Positions 17,311 through 25,602 of a stretch of DNA of 64,000 nt are shown here, in pieces. Position numbers and translations under genes: made by a program. The notes beneath the pieces are model-generated. The model saw only the letters and a program-made list of their open reading frames with translations. It was not told the origin of the DNA and made no database searches. Source of the DNA: an uncultured Balneola sp. (lineage in GTDB: Bacteria > Bacteroidota > Rhodothermia > Balneolales > Balneolaceae); NCBI GenBank assembly GCA_913058495.1, contig CAJXQC010000003.1, forward strand, positions 124,001-188,000. The letters run 5' to 3'. Positions within the stretch are counted from its first letter, which is position 1. Every line of letters begins with the position of its first letter.

Positions 17311-18495
17311 TCTATAAAAGAAGCATACATAGTTGCAGCAACACGAACCGCTTGTGGTAAGGCTAACAAGGGCTCACTTCGGTTTACGAGACCGGATTCT
17401 ATGGGCGGAGCTGTTATAAAAGAACTTTTGAAACGAACTCCGGAAGTCAGTCCTGAAATGATAGAAGATGTTATCATGGGTTGTGCATTTCCGGAGGCGT
17501 CACAAGGCCTGAATGTGGCGAAACAAATCGCGGCACTAGGCGGACTTCCTGATGAAGTTCCCGGCGTGACTGTTAACAGATTTTGTTCATCAGGATTGCA
17601 GACTATTGCGATGGCAGCAGAAAGAATTATGGTTGGCGCTGCTGATGTAATTGTTGCAGGAGGAGTTGAATCCATGTCTTTGGTTCCAATGGGTGGAATG
17701 TCAGTTCAGCCAAATCCTGAATTGGTAGATAATAAACCTGAACTATATATCAGTATGGGATTAACTGCAGAAAATGTTGCTGATAAATACGGCGTAAATC
17801 GTGAAGATCAGGACGCTTTTGCTTATCAAAGTCATCAGCGGGCAATTTCTGCCTGGGAAAATGGTAGGTTTGATTCCCAGATCACTCCGATCGAAGTAGT
17901 GGAGAAAAAAATCAGCGCTGATGGTGAGATCATCGAAGAGAAATTTACTTTCCGGAAAGATGAAGGTCCAAGAGCTGACACAAGTAAAGAAGTTCTTGCA
18001 AAGTTACGGGCTGTATTTAAAGCCGGAGGTTCTGTTACCGCCGGAAATTCATCCCAAATGAATGATGCTGCGGCAGGAGTAATCGTAATGAGTGGTGAAA
18101 AAGTGAAAGAATTGGGACTTACTCCAATAGCACGATATGTTGGATTCTCTGTAGCGGGAGTTGCACCGGAATTGATGGGAATTGGTCCGGTAGAAGCTAT
18201 TCCGAAAGTGCTAAAACAAACAGGACTTAAATTAAGTGATATCGATCTCATAGAATTGAATGAGGCATTTGCAGCACAATCTTTAGCTGTGATACGTGAA
18301 CTCGGCATTGATCCAGAAATCACTAATGTAAACGGTGGAGCAATTGCTATGGGGCATCCGTTAGGTTGTACAGGTGCAAAATTAACCGCTCAGATCCTTC
18401 ATGAAATGCAATCCAGAAAATCAAAATATGGAATGGTAACCATGTGTATTGGTGGTGGAATGGGTGCCGCAGGAATATTCGAAAATCTTAGCTAA
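17308..18495 (+). CDS. fadA: Acetyl-CoA C-acyltransferase (thiolase)
   Basis: A 395-aa thiolase that cleaves 3-ketoacyl-CoA in the last step of beta-oxidation. The nucleophilic Cys is in VNRFCSSGLQT (Cys93), the His in AIAMGHPLGCTGAK, and the second catalytic Cys in MCIGGGMGAAGIF near the end. IELNEAFAAQSLAV is the usual thiolase helix. The start ATG at 17308 lies inside the right inverted arm of the upstream element, so expression may be affected by that hairpin. It is followed after 24 bases by an SDR gene of the same pathway. fadA is used here in the functional sense. Confidence 0.93.
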   Translation: MSIKEAYIVAATRTACGKANKGSLRFTRPDSMGGAVIKELLKRTPEVSPEMIEDVIMGCAFPEASQGLNVAKQIAALGGLPDEVPGVTVNRFCSSGLQTIAMAAERIMVGAADVIVAGGVESMSLVPMGGMSVQPNPELVDNKPELYISMGLTAENVADKYGVNREDQDAFAYQSHQRAISAWENGRFDSQITPIEVVEKKISADGEIIEEKFTFRKDEGPRADTSKEVLAKLRAVFKAGGSVTAGNSSQMNDAAAGVIVMSGEKVKELGLTPIARYVGFSVAGVAPELMGIGPVEAIPKVLKQTGLKLSDIDLIELNEAFAAQSLAVIRELGIDPEITNVNGGAIAMGHPLGCTGAKLTAQILHEMQSRKSKYGMVTMCIGGGMGAAGIFENLS

Positions 18496-18519
18496 TCTAG
18501 AAAAATTAAAGGAACAAAC

Positions 18520-19374
18520 ATGTTTACTAAAGACACTCTTTCAGGAAAAACAATTTTAATCACAGGAGGAGGAAGCGGGCTTGGATTAGCTATGGCAAAA
18601 GGTTTTGCTGAAAGTGGAGCAAATATTGCGATCTGCGGAAGAACAGAGGAAAAGCTTCAAAAAGCTACTAAAGAGATTGAAGAAGCAGGAGAGTCTACAA
18701 AAGCAGGATACTATATTTGTGATGTGAGAGATCACGCTGCTGTTACAGAAATGATCTCAAAAATTGTCGAAGATTTTGGATCAATGGAAGGCTTGGTAAA
18801 CAATGCAGCAGGGAATTTTTTATCTGCTTCTGAAGATCTTACTCCCGGTGGATTTAAAGCTATTGTCGATATCGTACTTCACGGAAGTTTCAATTGTACG
18901 CATGCTTTTGGAAACTACCTGATCGACAATGAGAAAGAAGGTTCAATTCTGAATATAGTCACTACTTATGCGGAGAGTACCGGATGTGCTTTTGTGCTGC
19001 CGTCAGCTTGTAGTAAAGCGGGAGTTCTGGCAATGACTCGTTCATTAGCATTTGAGTGGGCTGAATATGGAATCAGAGTAAATGCAATTGCTCCAGGACC
19101 GTTTCCTACTAAAGGTGCCTGGTCACGCTTAGTTCCTGATAAACTGATAGAGAAAAAGTTTATTAACAAGATACCTATGAAGCGGTATGGTGAACATAAA
19201 GAACTGGCAAATCTAGCAACTTTCTTGATGTCAGATATGGCTTTGTATATGACAGGAGAGAGCGTAGTAATCGACGGTGGAGAAAGATTGCAGGCCGGAC
19301 AGTTCAACTTTATTAATGACCTTATGTCGAGGAAAAAACTCAAAAAGGCGTTTAAAGCAATGAAACCTAAATAA
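18520..19374 (+). CDS. SDR oxidoreductase, 2,4-dienoyl-CoA reductase-like
   Basis: A 284-aa short-chain dehydrogenase. The Rossmann motif is ITGGGSGLGLAMAKGFAESGA, with NNAAGNFL further on. The catalytic region departs from the YxxxK norm: ATTYAESTGCAFVLPSACSKAGVLAM has Ser-Ala-Cys-Ser-Lys, so the usual Tyr is absent while the Lys remains. This replacement is typical of the peroxisomal-type 2,4-dienoyl-CoA reductase branch. RVNAIAPGPFPTKGAWSRL supports that too. Its place after the ligase, dehydrogenase/hydratase and thiolase suggests a role in oxidising unsaturated fatty acids. Confidence 0.85.
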   Translation: MFTKDTLSGKTILITGGGSGLGLAMAKGFAESGANIAICGRTEEKLQKATKEIEEAGESTKAGYYICDVRDHAAVTEMISKIVEDFGSMEGLVNNAAGNFLSASEDLTPGGFKAIVDIVLHGSFNCTHAFGNYLIDNEKEGSILNIVTTYAESTGCAFVLPSACSKAGVLAMTRSLAFEWAEYGIRVNAIAPGPFPTKGAWSRLVPDKLIEKKFINKIPMKRYGEHKELANLATFLMSDMALYMTGESVVIDGGERLQAGQFNFINDLMSRKKLKKAFKAMKPK

Positions 19375-19411
19375 GGCAGTGACTTTTGACAAAAAGATCA
19401 TTCATGTCGCC

Positions 19412-20266
19412 CTAAGAAAATAGTTCAAGGCGTTGGTCTACTTTTTGAATTTGTTTAGCTAATTGAATAGCATCGTAACTTGAATATGGCGTTTCTGAAT
19501 TCATTTGAACAGATTTCAGAAACAGAAGAGCTGCTTTTTCGGCAGCCTGTGCAGGATCAAAAGTTTGTTTTCCGAAGAAGAGATGTCCGCCATCATTTAG
19601 TCGCCCTATTCGGATTGCCTGTGTAGGAACATTACAATCCAAGACTTCTGTTTTACTGATAGCTAATCTTTGATGTTGGTTTTCCTGTGAAGAAACATAA
19701 ATTATTATTGAAGCTGTACTCCCATTATCAAAACGAATAAATAGGTGAGTTGAAATAGGATTTTTGGGATCTAACCAGCTGGCTTGTGCTTCAATATGAT
19801 GAATGCCACTGTCTATCCATTTTATACACAAACCGAGTTCATCGTTCCAAATATTCCTGAATTCATTTACCGGATCTACTAAAGTGGAGCGAGTTATATA
19901 TCTGTTAATATGCAAAAAATGAGGGCGGTGAATTTCATCCATCATCCATTGAGTTGCCGGCGCGAGTGAAGGCCAATGTGAAAACTGAATTTTAACTCCG
20001 GATTCTTTAGCTGCCCGATGTATTTTTTCCAGTTTTGGTACATCCGTTGGCTGTTTTGAGATCAAAAAGCAATTATATCCGTTCTGAACTGTTTCGAGAA
20101 GAGTATCCAGATTCGATTCAGAATTATCAAGAATAAGACAGGCATCCACCGAGCCAAGATCAGACACAGTGGGGACTAGATTTACCTCGCTTACAATACC
20201 GTGTGGTCTCAGGTGTTTTTCCCAGGCTACGGTTCTGGTAGCATCGCCAACAATTCCAACTTTCAT
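19412..20266 (-). CDS. Divergent Gfo/Idh/MocA-like oxidoreductase
   Basis: A 284-aa protein with an N-terminal MKVGIVGDATRT nucleotide-binding start, an ILDNSESNLDTL strand-loop, and a C-terminal beta-sheet region that includes DSGIHHIEAQASWL. The order and spacing fit the Gfo/Idh/MocA fold, with a short Rossmann domain and a His-containing active-site helix. The usual GxGxxG is altered (GIVGDA) and the EKP motif is replaced by SKQP, so cofactor binding may be weak. No sugar or cofactor genes are nearby. Family assignment is moderate and substrate unknown. Confidence 0.55.
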   Translation of the reverse strand: MKVGIVGDATRTVAWEKHLRPHGIVSEVNLVPTVSDLGSVDACLILDNSESNLDTLLETVQNGYNCFLISKQPTDVPKLEKIHRAAKESGVKIQFSHWPSLAPATQWMMDEIHRPHFLHINRYITRSTLVDPVNEFRNIWNDELGLCIKWIDSGIHHIEAQASWLDPKNPISTHLFIRFDNGSTASIIIYVSSQENQHQRLAISKTEVLDCNVPTQAIRIGRLNDGGHLFFGKQTFDPAQAAEKAALLFLKSVQMNSETPYSSYDAIQLAKQIQKVDQRLELFS

Positions 20267-20323
20267 ATTACCTTAGATAGTTTAAGTTAGCGTAAGATGC
20301 TAATGCAAAACTAATTAAACAAG

Positions 20324-20356
20324 AAAAGGCTCTTATGATTATCACAAGAACCTTTT
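20324..20356 (-). terminator. Stem-loop terminator after the PspC gene
   Basis: Read on the minus strand, a 15-bp stem (20356-20342 with 20338-20324, including two G-U pairs) has a three-base loop and is followed by TTTTCTTGTTT. It lies 21 bases after the PspC-domain gene. Confidence 0.6.
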
Positions 20357-20376
20357 ACAATAATAAAAACTAAGGA

Positions 20377-20565
20377 TCAATCCGGCATTACGATTGCAAG
20401 AATAAAATAAGCGAAGATGGCGAATCCGTAACTGAAAGCTAATACTACAAATAAGATTCGTACAATAGTTGGATCCCATCCAAGATATTCTGCAAGACCG
20501 GAACAAACGCCGGCCAGCATTTTATCACTTCTGGATTTCCTTAATTTTGCTGGCATAACATTCAA
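20377..20565 (-). CDS. PspC-domain small membrane protein
   Basis: A 62-aa protein consisting only of a PspC domain: RKSRSDKMLAGVCSGLAEYLGWDPTIVRI, then one hydrophobic segment (VRILFVVLAFSYGFAIFAYFI split over about residues 36-58) ending IVMPD. PspC domains sense or transmit envelope stress at the inner membrane. Stand-alone copies of this size are common in FCB bacteria. It sits downstream of the BlaI/M56 pair on the same strand, 66 bases away, so it could be cotranscribed with them or have its own promoter. Confidence 0.9.
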   Translation of the reverse strand: MNVMPAKLRKSRSDKMLAGVCSGLAEYLGWDPTIVRILFVVLAFSYGFAIFAYFILAIVMPD

Positions 20566-20631
20566 ATTTGGTTATAATCAAAGTATAGTTACGCAAGCAA
20601 AATAAAGAAGTTTCAAAAAGTTGAAATTATT

Positions 20632-22425
20632 TTAGTTTTTTAAGTCAGAGGGTTTAGGTGGAGGTGGTAGTTTATCAGAACTCTGTATGTATTCTGAATT
20701 CGACAAGCGGAATAAAATTGGCATACTCATTTGAACTTCAACATTTCTTCCCCGTTGCACTCCGGGAGTGAACTTGGCTTTGCTCACTACTCTTAAAGCC
20801 TCTTCATCACAACCACCACCGATTCCACGAATTACTTTAGGGTTTTTTACATCTCCATTCTTATCAACTATGAACTGTACGGTTACACGTCCCTCAATGC
20901 CGGCTCTTTTAGCTACGGCTGGATATTCGACTTTACTTTGTAAGCCTACCTGACCGCCAACGAGTTCCGGCATATTCTCAACAACTATAAATACTTCTTG
21001 GTCAACCGGATTGACTTTTTTTGAAGGTGGTGGGGGAGCGTTAGGGGTTTGAATAGCCATTGCTACTGCAGAAGTTTGATAATTTGGGTAATGTTTGACC
21101 CAAATCTCTGCTTTGTCATGATTCGATAATATATTGGCAGTTGACAAAATAGAAACGTTCAATTCGTTAATATTAAAAGTGATTTTATTTCCATCAACCG
21201 AACCAGCTAACTGAGCATCCTGAAATGAATGAATACCAACAATAAAAAAACCATAGTCTTTTGGACTAAGACCTAATGCGCCAACGCCATCGGTTTTCAC
21301 TGTCATTTTCTTTTCTGTAAAATTTATTACTTCTGTACCATTAATTTCCATTTTGAAATCTTCAATCGATATTTCTTCATTAAGGATTTCCTCCTCAGAA
21401 AGTGTTTCCGGTCCTCTGAGATCGGAGCACGCAATAGGAGCTATTACCATCAGGGTTATAGACAACAGAAGAAAGAGACTTCGTTTATAAGATGTTTTAT
21501 GCATTTTATGATGTTTCATAGTTTCAATTCTTTGTTTTAAAGTTGATTGTTTAACAGCCATGTTTACAGCAAAGCTTCCGTATCCTTTATTAAGAGGAAT
21601 AAGCTCTAATAACATGTTGGCATATTTTTTTGGATGGATATCAGAAGTGTTCAGAACTTCCTGATCGCAGGAGATCTCCCGGTATATTTCAATTTCTTTC
21701 GTGCCAATTTTCACCAAAGGATGAAACCAGAACAAAGATTGAATTACAGACAAAGCCAGTTGTAATAGATAGTCACCTCTTCGGATATGAACCAGTTCGT
21801 GCTGAATAGCCATATCAAGTTTATATGAGTCTTTTTTTATCTTATCGGGAAGAACAATAATGGGTTTTGACCAACCAAAAGTGAATGGAACTAAAGGATG
21901 ATTATGAAAAGCTACATAAACAGAGCCATCCTTTATTCCATTGCTGAATTCTGTATTTGTTAAAGGTTCACTTACTAAATCAGCGTGTAATTTTTTAAGC
22001 TGCAGGTAACTGTAAACCAGTTTTACAATCAATAAAAAAGCTATAACCAGTAATAATGCGGAAACTATTCCAACCAAAAAGTTAGCATCCATCCATGGAA
22101 TTGTATATTCGGCTGAAATAGAATTTCCCGGGGTTGAATAAATTACAGGTAATGGGTTTTCTACAATAAATATTGAAGTGCTGAAATTCGGGGAAGCGTA
22201 TAAAGCAGCAATAGCTTGCAGTAAAACTGCTGAAAGCAAACCTATTGGCAAAGCAAATAAGGTAGCAACTCGAATATGGTACTGATAAAGAGGGTTTATG
22301 GATTTACTGAATCTAAGAAGAAGAAATATCAGAGTGGCAACACCTGTCCAAATTAGCAGAGGAAACCATATAATATCGGCAGATGAGGCTCCGAGCTGTT
22401 GTATGAAATCAAAGAAATTCTTCAT
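20632..22425 (-). CDS. M56 (BlaR1/MecR1-type) peptidase with C-terminal TonB domain
   Basis: A 597-aa membrane protein. The N-terminal half has four hydrophobic segments (about 15-38, 50-75, 110-135, 310-330) and the zinc-protease motif AIQHELVHIRRGDY near residue 213, with EISCDQEVL as the third-ligand region. This matches BlaR1/MecR1 sensors, which cleave the partner repressor. Instead of a penicillin-binding sensor, the exported C-terminus ends in a TonB-like domain, VEYPAVAKRAGIEGRVTVQF to RNVEVQMSMPILF. Its start overlaps the repressor gene by four bases, so the two form an operon. The ligand sensed is unknown. Confidence 0.88.
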   Translation of the reverse strand: MKNFFDFIQQLGASSADIIWFPLLIWTGVATLIFLLLRFSKSINPLYQYHIRVATLFALPIGLLSAVLLQAIAALYASPNFSTSIFIVENPLPVIYSTPGNSISAEYTIPWMDANFLVGIVSALLLVIAFLLIVKLVYSYLQLKKLHADLVSEPLTNTEFSNGIKDGSVYVAFHNHPLVPFTFGWSKPIIVLPDKIKKDSYKLDMAIQHELVHIRRGDYLLQLALSVIQSLFWFHPLVKIGTKEIEIYREISCDQEVLNTSDIHPKKYANMLLELIPLNKGYGSFAVNMAVKQSTLKQRIETMKHHKMHKTSYKRSLFLLLSITLMVIAPIACSDLRGPETLSEEEILNEEISIEDFKMEINGTEVINFTEKKMTVKTDGVGALGLSPKDYGFFIVGIHSFQDAQLAGSVDGNKITFNINELNVSILSTANILSNHDKAEIWVKHYPNYQTSAVAMAIQTPNAPPPPSKKVNPVDQEVFIVVENMPELVGGQVGLQSKVEYPAVAKRAGIEGRVTVQFIVDKNGDVKNPKVIRGIGGGCDEEALRVVSKAKFTPGVQRGRNVEVQMSMPILFRLSNSEYIQSSDKLPPPPKPSDLKN

Positions 22426-22805
22426 TGTTCATCCTCCATATTATCAATCATGTTCTTAATGGCTTTAAGCTCATCTTCGCTTAGATTTTCGCCTTTCACT
22501 AATGTTTGAACAAGCGCAGAAGGGGAGCCTTTAAAAACTTTGTTTATCAAGTTTGAAATGAGACTGGACTGGACATTTTCAGGCTCAATAGCAGCGCTGT
22601 ATACATAAGTAACGCCTTGCTTCCTGTATTTCAGAAAACCTTTATCATTAAGGTTTTTCATAATGGTCATAACAGTGGTGTAGGCGACCTTGCGAGATTT
22701 AAGAATTCTTTCCTGCACCTCGGATACGGTTGCTTCACCCAGCTCCCATACATGGTGAAGAATTTCCATTTCGCTTTCGCCAAGTGGCGTTAAAGACTTT
22801 TTCAT
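22422..22805 (-). CDS. BlaI/MecI-family transcriptional repressor
   Basis: A 127-aa winged-helix repressor: LTPLGESEMEILHHVWELGEATVSEVQE, then KVAYTTVMTIMKNLNDKGFL as recognition helix and wing, and a C-terminal dimerisation helix region that is the cleavage site in BlaI. It is translationally coupled to the M56 gene by a four-base overlap. Just upstream lie two dyads of the TACTA-N6-TAGTA type, which match BlaI operator geometry and imply autoregulation. Signal, proteolysis of the repressor by the M56 partner, is inferred from the family. Confidence 0.92.
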   Translation of the reverse strand: MKKSLTPLGESEMEILHHVWELGEATVSEVQERILKSRKVAYTTVMTIMKNLNDKGFLKYRKQGVTYVYSAAIEPENVQSSLISNLINKVFKGSPSALVQTLVKGENLSEDELKAIKNMIDNMEDEQ

Positions 22806-22830
22806 AATTCTATTGTTAGTTAAATACTCC

Positions 22831-22869
22831 TACTAATATAATAGTATTTAATACTAAGTCAATAGTATT
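22831..22869 (-). promoter_or_regulatory. Two tandem BlaI-type operators over the blaI promoter
   Basis: Operator 1 is TACTA-N6-TAGTA at 22831-22846. Operator 2 is AATACTA-N6-TAGTATT at 22850-22869. Both have the same half-site and six-base spacer. They overlap a sigma70-like TTGACT-N16-TATATT on the minus strand (22864 down to 22837), so repressor bound here would block RNA polymerase. The inner arms also form a 15-base palindrome at 22842-22856. Confidence 0.7.
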
Positions 22870-22885
22870 CCCAAAAAAATCAAAG

Positions 22886-22918
22886 GAATGAAAAAGGCAG
22901 ATGGTTAAATCTGCCTTT
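22886..22918 (-). terminator. Terminator after the desaturase gene
   Basis: On the minus strand a perfect 10-bp stem (AAAGGCAGAT at 22918-22909 with ATCTGCCTTT at 22902-22893) is followed by further T residues. It lies 22 bases after the desaturase stop and upstream of the repressor promoter. Confidence 0.85.
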
Positions 22919-22939
22919 GAATATTAAGAAAAGGTGGTT

Positions 22940-24040
22940 TTAAACGGCGGGAGCCCATTCAAATTTAGGGTCACCGAACTTTTTAAGAGTTCGATAATGA
23001 GAGGCAACTGCTTCACCAAAAGTGTCGTGACAGTTATAAGGAATACCAAATTCATTAGCAATTTCTTCAACGATAGGGCTGATCTTCGGATAGTGAATAC
23101 TGCATACTTTTGGGAAAAGATGGTGTTCTATCTGATAATTTAGTCCTCCTATATACCAAGACAAAACCTTGTTCTTTCGGGCAAAGTTGTTAGTAGTGAA
23201 CATTTCATGAATAGCCCAGTGGTTATCGATCATATTCTGTTCATCAGGAATAGGATGTGTAGTTTCTTCAACTACATGTGCAAGTTGAAAGATAATTCCG
23301 AGGATCAATCCGGCTGTTAAATGGAGGGATAAAAATCCGATAAGCAATTGCCACCAGGTGATATCAAGAATCAATAATGGAAGCACAATAGCATAACCAT
23401 AATACACCAGTTTGGTTAAAATTAAAGTAAACCATTCTTTTGTCGGATGATTTTTGTTTTCATAGGGCCCCAGTTCCGGTTTAAAGAAATACCAGTAATC
23501 TTTAACAAAAACCCAAAAAATAGTTGCGAAACTGTAAGCCGGAAATGCTAAATACTGTTGAAAACGATGTACGGGTTTATGTTCAGAATGTGGTGATAAG
23601 CGAATAAATTCTGCTACTTCAAGATCTTCATCATGTCCATGTATATTGGTATAGGTGTGATGAATTATATTATGTGTGATCTTCCAGATGTAGCCGTTTG
23701 CTCCAACAAAATCGAATGTTAACCCAATTAAATAATTGATCGTATTATTAGAGGAGTAAGCTCCATGGAGAGCATCATGAGACACAGAGAATCCAATGCC
23801 GGCCATTCCAACACCCATCATTATGCAGAAAAACCACATCAGAGGAAGAGAAAACCCACCGGAAATTATAAGAGCGTAAGAGCCGAAATAAATACCTAAA
23901 ATTATTATGGTTTTTATAACCATTGAGGTATTAGCATTCTTAGAGAGATTATTCTCTTCAAAGTATTGATTTACCCTTGCCTTTACAGTTTTACTGAATT
24001 CCCGATCAATTTTATTGTTAAAAGTTACCTTATCAGCCAT
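22940..24040 (-). CDS. Membrane fatty-acid desaturase
   Basis: A 366-aa integral membrane di-iron desaturase that introduces a double bond into lipid-bound or CoA-bound acyl chains. The three histidine boxes are HDALH (88-92), HNIIHH (123-128) and QIEHHLF near residue 305. The Gln-first third box is typical of the front-end or delta-5/delta-6 type, although no cytochrome b5 domain is fused. Four to six hydrophobic segments lie between the boxes. It is monocistronic, with a terminator after it, and divergent from the next genes. Regiochemistry cannot be read from sequence. Confidence 0.92.
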   Translation of the reverse strand: MADKVTFNNKIDREFSKTVKARVNQYFEENNLSKNANTSMVIKTIIILGIYFGSYALIISGGFSLPLMWFFCIMMGVGMAGIGFSVSHDALHGAYSSNNTINYLIGLTFDFVGANGYIWKITHNIIHHTYTNIHGHDEDLEVAEFIRLSPHSEHKPVHRFQQYLAFPAYSFATIFWVFVKDYWYFFKPELGPYENKNHPTKEWFTLILTKLVYYGYAIVLPLLILDITWWQLLIGFLSLHLTAGLILGIIFQLAHVVEETTHPIPDEQNMIDNHWAIHEMFTTNNFARKNKVLSWYIGGLNYQIEHHLFPKVCSIHYPKISPIVEEIANEFGIPYNCHDTFGEAVASHYRTLKKFGDPKFEWAPAV

Positions 24041-24207
24041 TACGTAGATTTTATTTACGATGTAATTTTGAAAACATTTTAATCCCCATCAAACCACACA
24101 TAATTTAATTCATTTTTAGGAATAAATATGAAAAGAAAAGAAGAAAGAAATTTTCACTTCAAAATGTGTTAAAAATTATGTATTTACGAGGAACTTAAAT
24201 TTGAAAT

Positions 24208-24855
24208 ATGAAAAGAGAATACAAAATCTTGATTGGTGGGGTTATTATTACCGGGCTCCTTTATATGATCCCATCTTACATGGGTTATATTTGGGCTGGT
24301 CTATTTCTCTCACTTTTTGGATCAATTCTATACCTGGTGGGTCTGTACAAATATGGTAAGAAGAATTATATAAACACTGATTCAGCAAAGATAACAATAG
24401 TTTTTTTCTCTCTATTAATTGTTAATTCTTTAGCCATCTTCAGCTTTGATTATTACAGAGCAAATATTCAAAAAGAATTGCTTAGAGAAATTCGAATTAC
24501 CATTGACAGTTCAATTATTGAAACTGAGATAAGGGCTGAGCTCCTTGAAGTATATCGAGGATATCTGTTATCAAATCAGGAGGAAGATGTATCAGTTATT
24601 GAAGCCGCTAATAGTTTTTTTGGTGAGCGACTTAAAGATGATCATAAGTTTCAGGTAAAAACAGCTGAATTGGAAGATGAATTAAACTTTGTTTATTACA
24701 AAGATCCCGGATCTGATAGCTTTACGATATATTCAACAGCGCCTCATTCTCAAAGTTGGGATGATGATTTTGAAAATTGGGATGGTTCGGTTGGGCTTCT
24801 TCAAACAAAAACAACATTAACAGAGGAGGGAGTTACCCATGAAAGACAAAACTAA
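24208..24855 (+). CDS. Hypothetical membrane protein
   Basis: A 215-aa protein with three N-terminal hydrophobic segments (about 8-24, 28-48 and 65-83) and a soluble C-terminal domain from about residue 90, outside or periplasmic by the positive-inside rule. The soluble part is rich in Glu and Asp and ends DGSVGLLQTKTTLTEEG. I recognise no family. Its last 17 bases overlap the start of the next gene, also membrane-bound, so the two are probably coexpressed and may work together. A/T content is similar to that of neighbours. Confidence 0.6.
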   Translation: MKREYKILIGGVIITGLLYMIPSYMGYIWAGLFLSLFGSILYLVGLYKYGKKNYINTDSAKITIVFFSLLIVNSLAIFSFDYYRANIQKELLREIRITIDSSIIETEIRAELLEVYRGYLLSNQEEDVSVIEAANSFFGERLKDDHKFQVKTAELEDELNFVYYKDPGSDSFTIYSTAPHSQSWDDDFENWDGSVGLLQTKTTLTEEGVTHERQN

Positions 24856-25555
24856 GAAATGGTTGCCCTGGTTATCATCTGTGTTAATTGGCATTATAAT
24901 TTCCTATGCATTAGTAGCTATTTCAGAATCGTATACATTATCATCATATCCGGGAGTGTTTTTGCCAAGTCCCGTACCGTCCACTCAAGTGAATGGAATT
25001 TCTGTGATCGAATCAATTAACGAATTTTCAGGAGACGAAACCACTTCTGCCTTCTACAAAGGAGCAAGAGAAGGAATAGCGCTTAGCTTGATACTTATAT
25101 TAGTTGTTATCCCATTCTTATTTGTAAAAGGAACTTTGCAATCTGAGATAAGAGAAAACCCTACAGCACTTTGGTATACCGGAAGCGCTTTAATGCTTAT
25201 AATTGTAATTATGCCCATAATTGCAGGAGTGTCTAAGGTTTATTGGTTCCAAAATGGAAAAGAAAATTCACAGATGAGCAGAACTCGAGACATAATGCGA
25301 ATGGAACTTACTGATGTTTCTTTTATTGTAGCTGAACAAATTCTGGAGTTGAACGAGATCTCTTCGATGTCTGAACTAAATATTAAAGATATCCCTAAGA
25401 TCAAAAATTCGGAATATCCATACAAGTTGGTATCGAATCCGAACGATACTTCTGTAACCATTACCATTTCTTCAGATAAGGTTAATAACTTTACAGCGAC
25501 TACAATTATCCGCCCATACTCTGATCAAATTTTTAAGTACAAAAGAACATATTAA
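24839..25555 (+). CDS. Hypothetical membrane protein, coupled to the upstream gene
   Basis: A 238-aa protein with hydrophobic segments at about 11-27, 79-95 and 111-130 and a soluble C-terminal domain (about 140-238) ending FKYKRTY. The start lies 17 bases inside the preceding gene and has GGAGGGAG seven bases upstream, one of the few good Shine-Dalgarno sites in the window. No conserved motif is recognised. The layout, membrane anchor then small sheet-rich domain, parallels that of the upstream protein and suggests a two-protein membrane unit of unknown function. Confidence 0.6.
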   Translation: MKDKTKKWLPWLSSVLIGIIISYALVAISESYTLSSYPGVFLPSPVPSTQVNGISVIESINEFSGDETTSAFYKGAREGIALSLILILVVIPFLFVKGTLQSEIRENPTALWYTGSALMLIIVIMPIIAGVSKVYWFQNGKENSQMSRTRDIMRMELTDVSFIVAEQILELNEISSMSELNIKDIPKIKNSEYPYKLVSNPNDTSVTITISSDKVNNFTATTIIRPYSDQIFKYKRTY

Positions 25556-25602
25556 GAAGATGGAATTTCGAACATAAGCATTTGGTTTAACCAAAAGATC
25601 AA

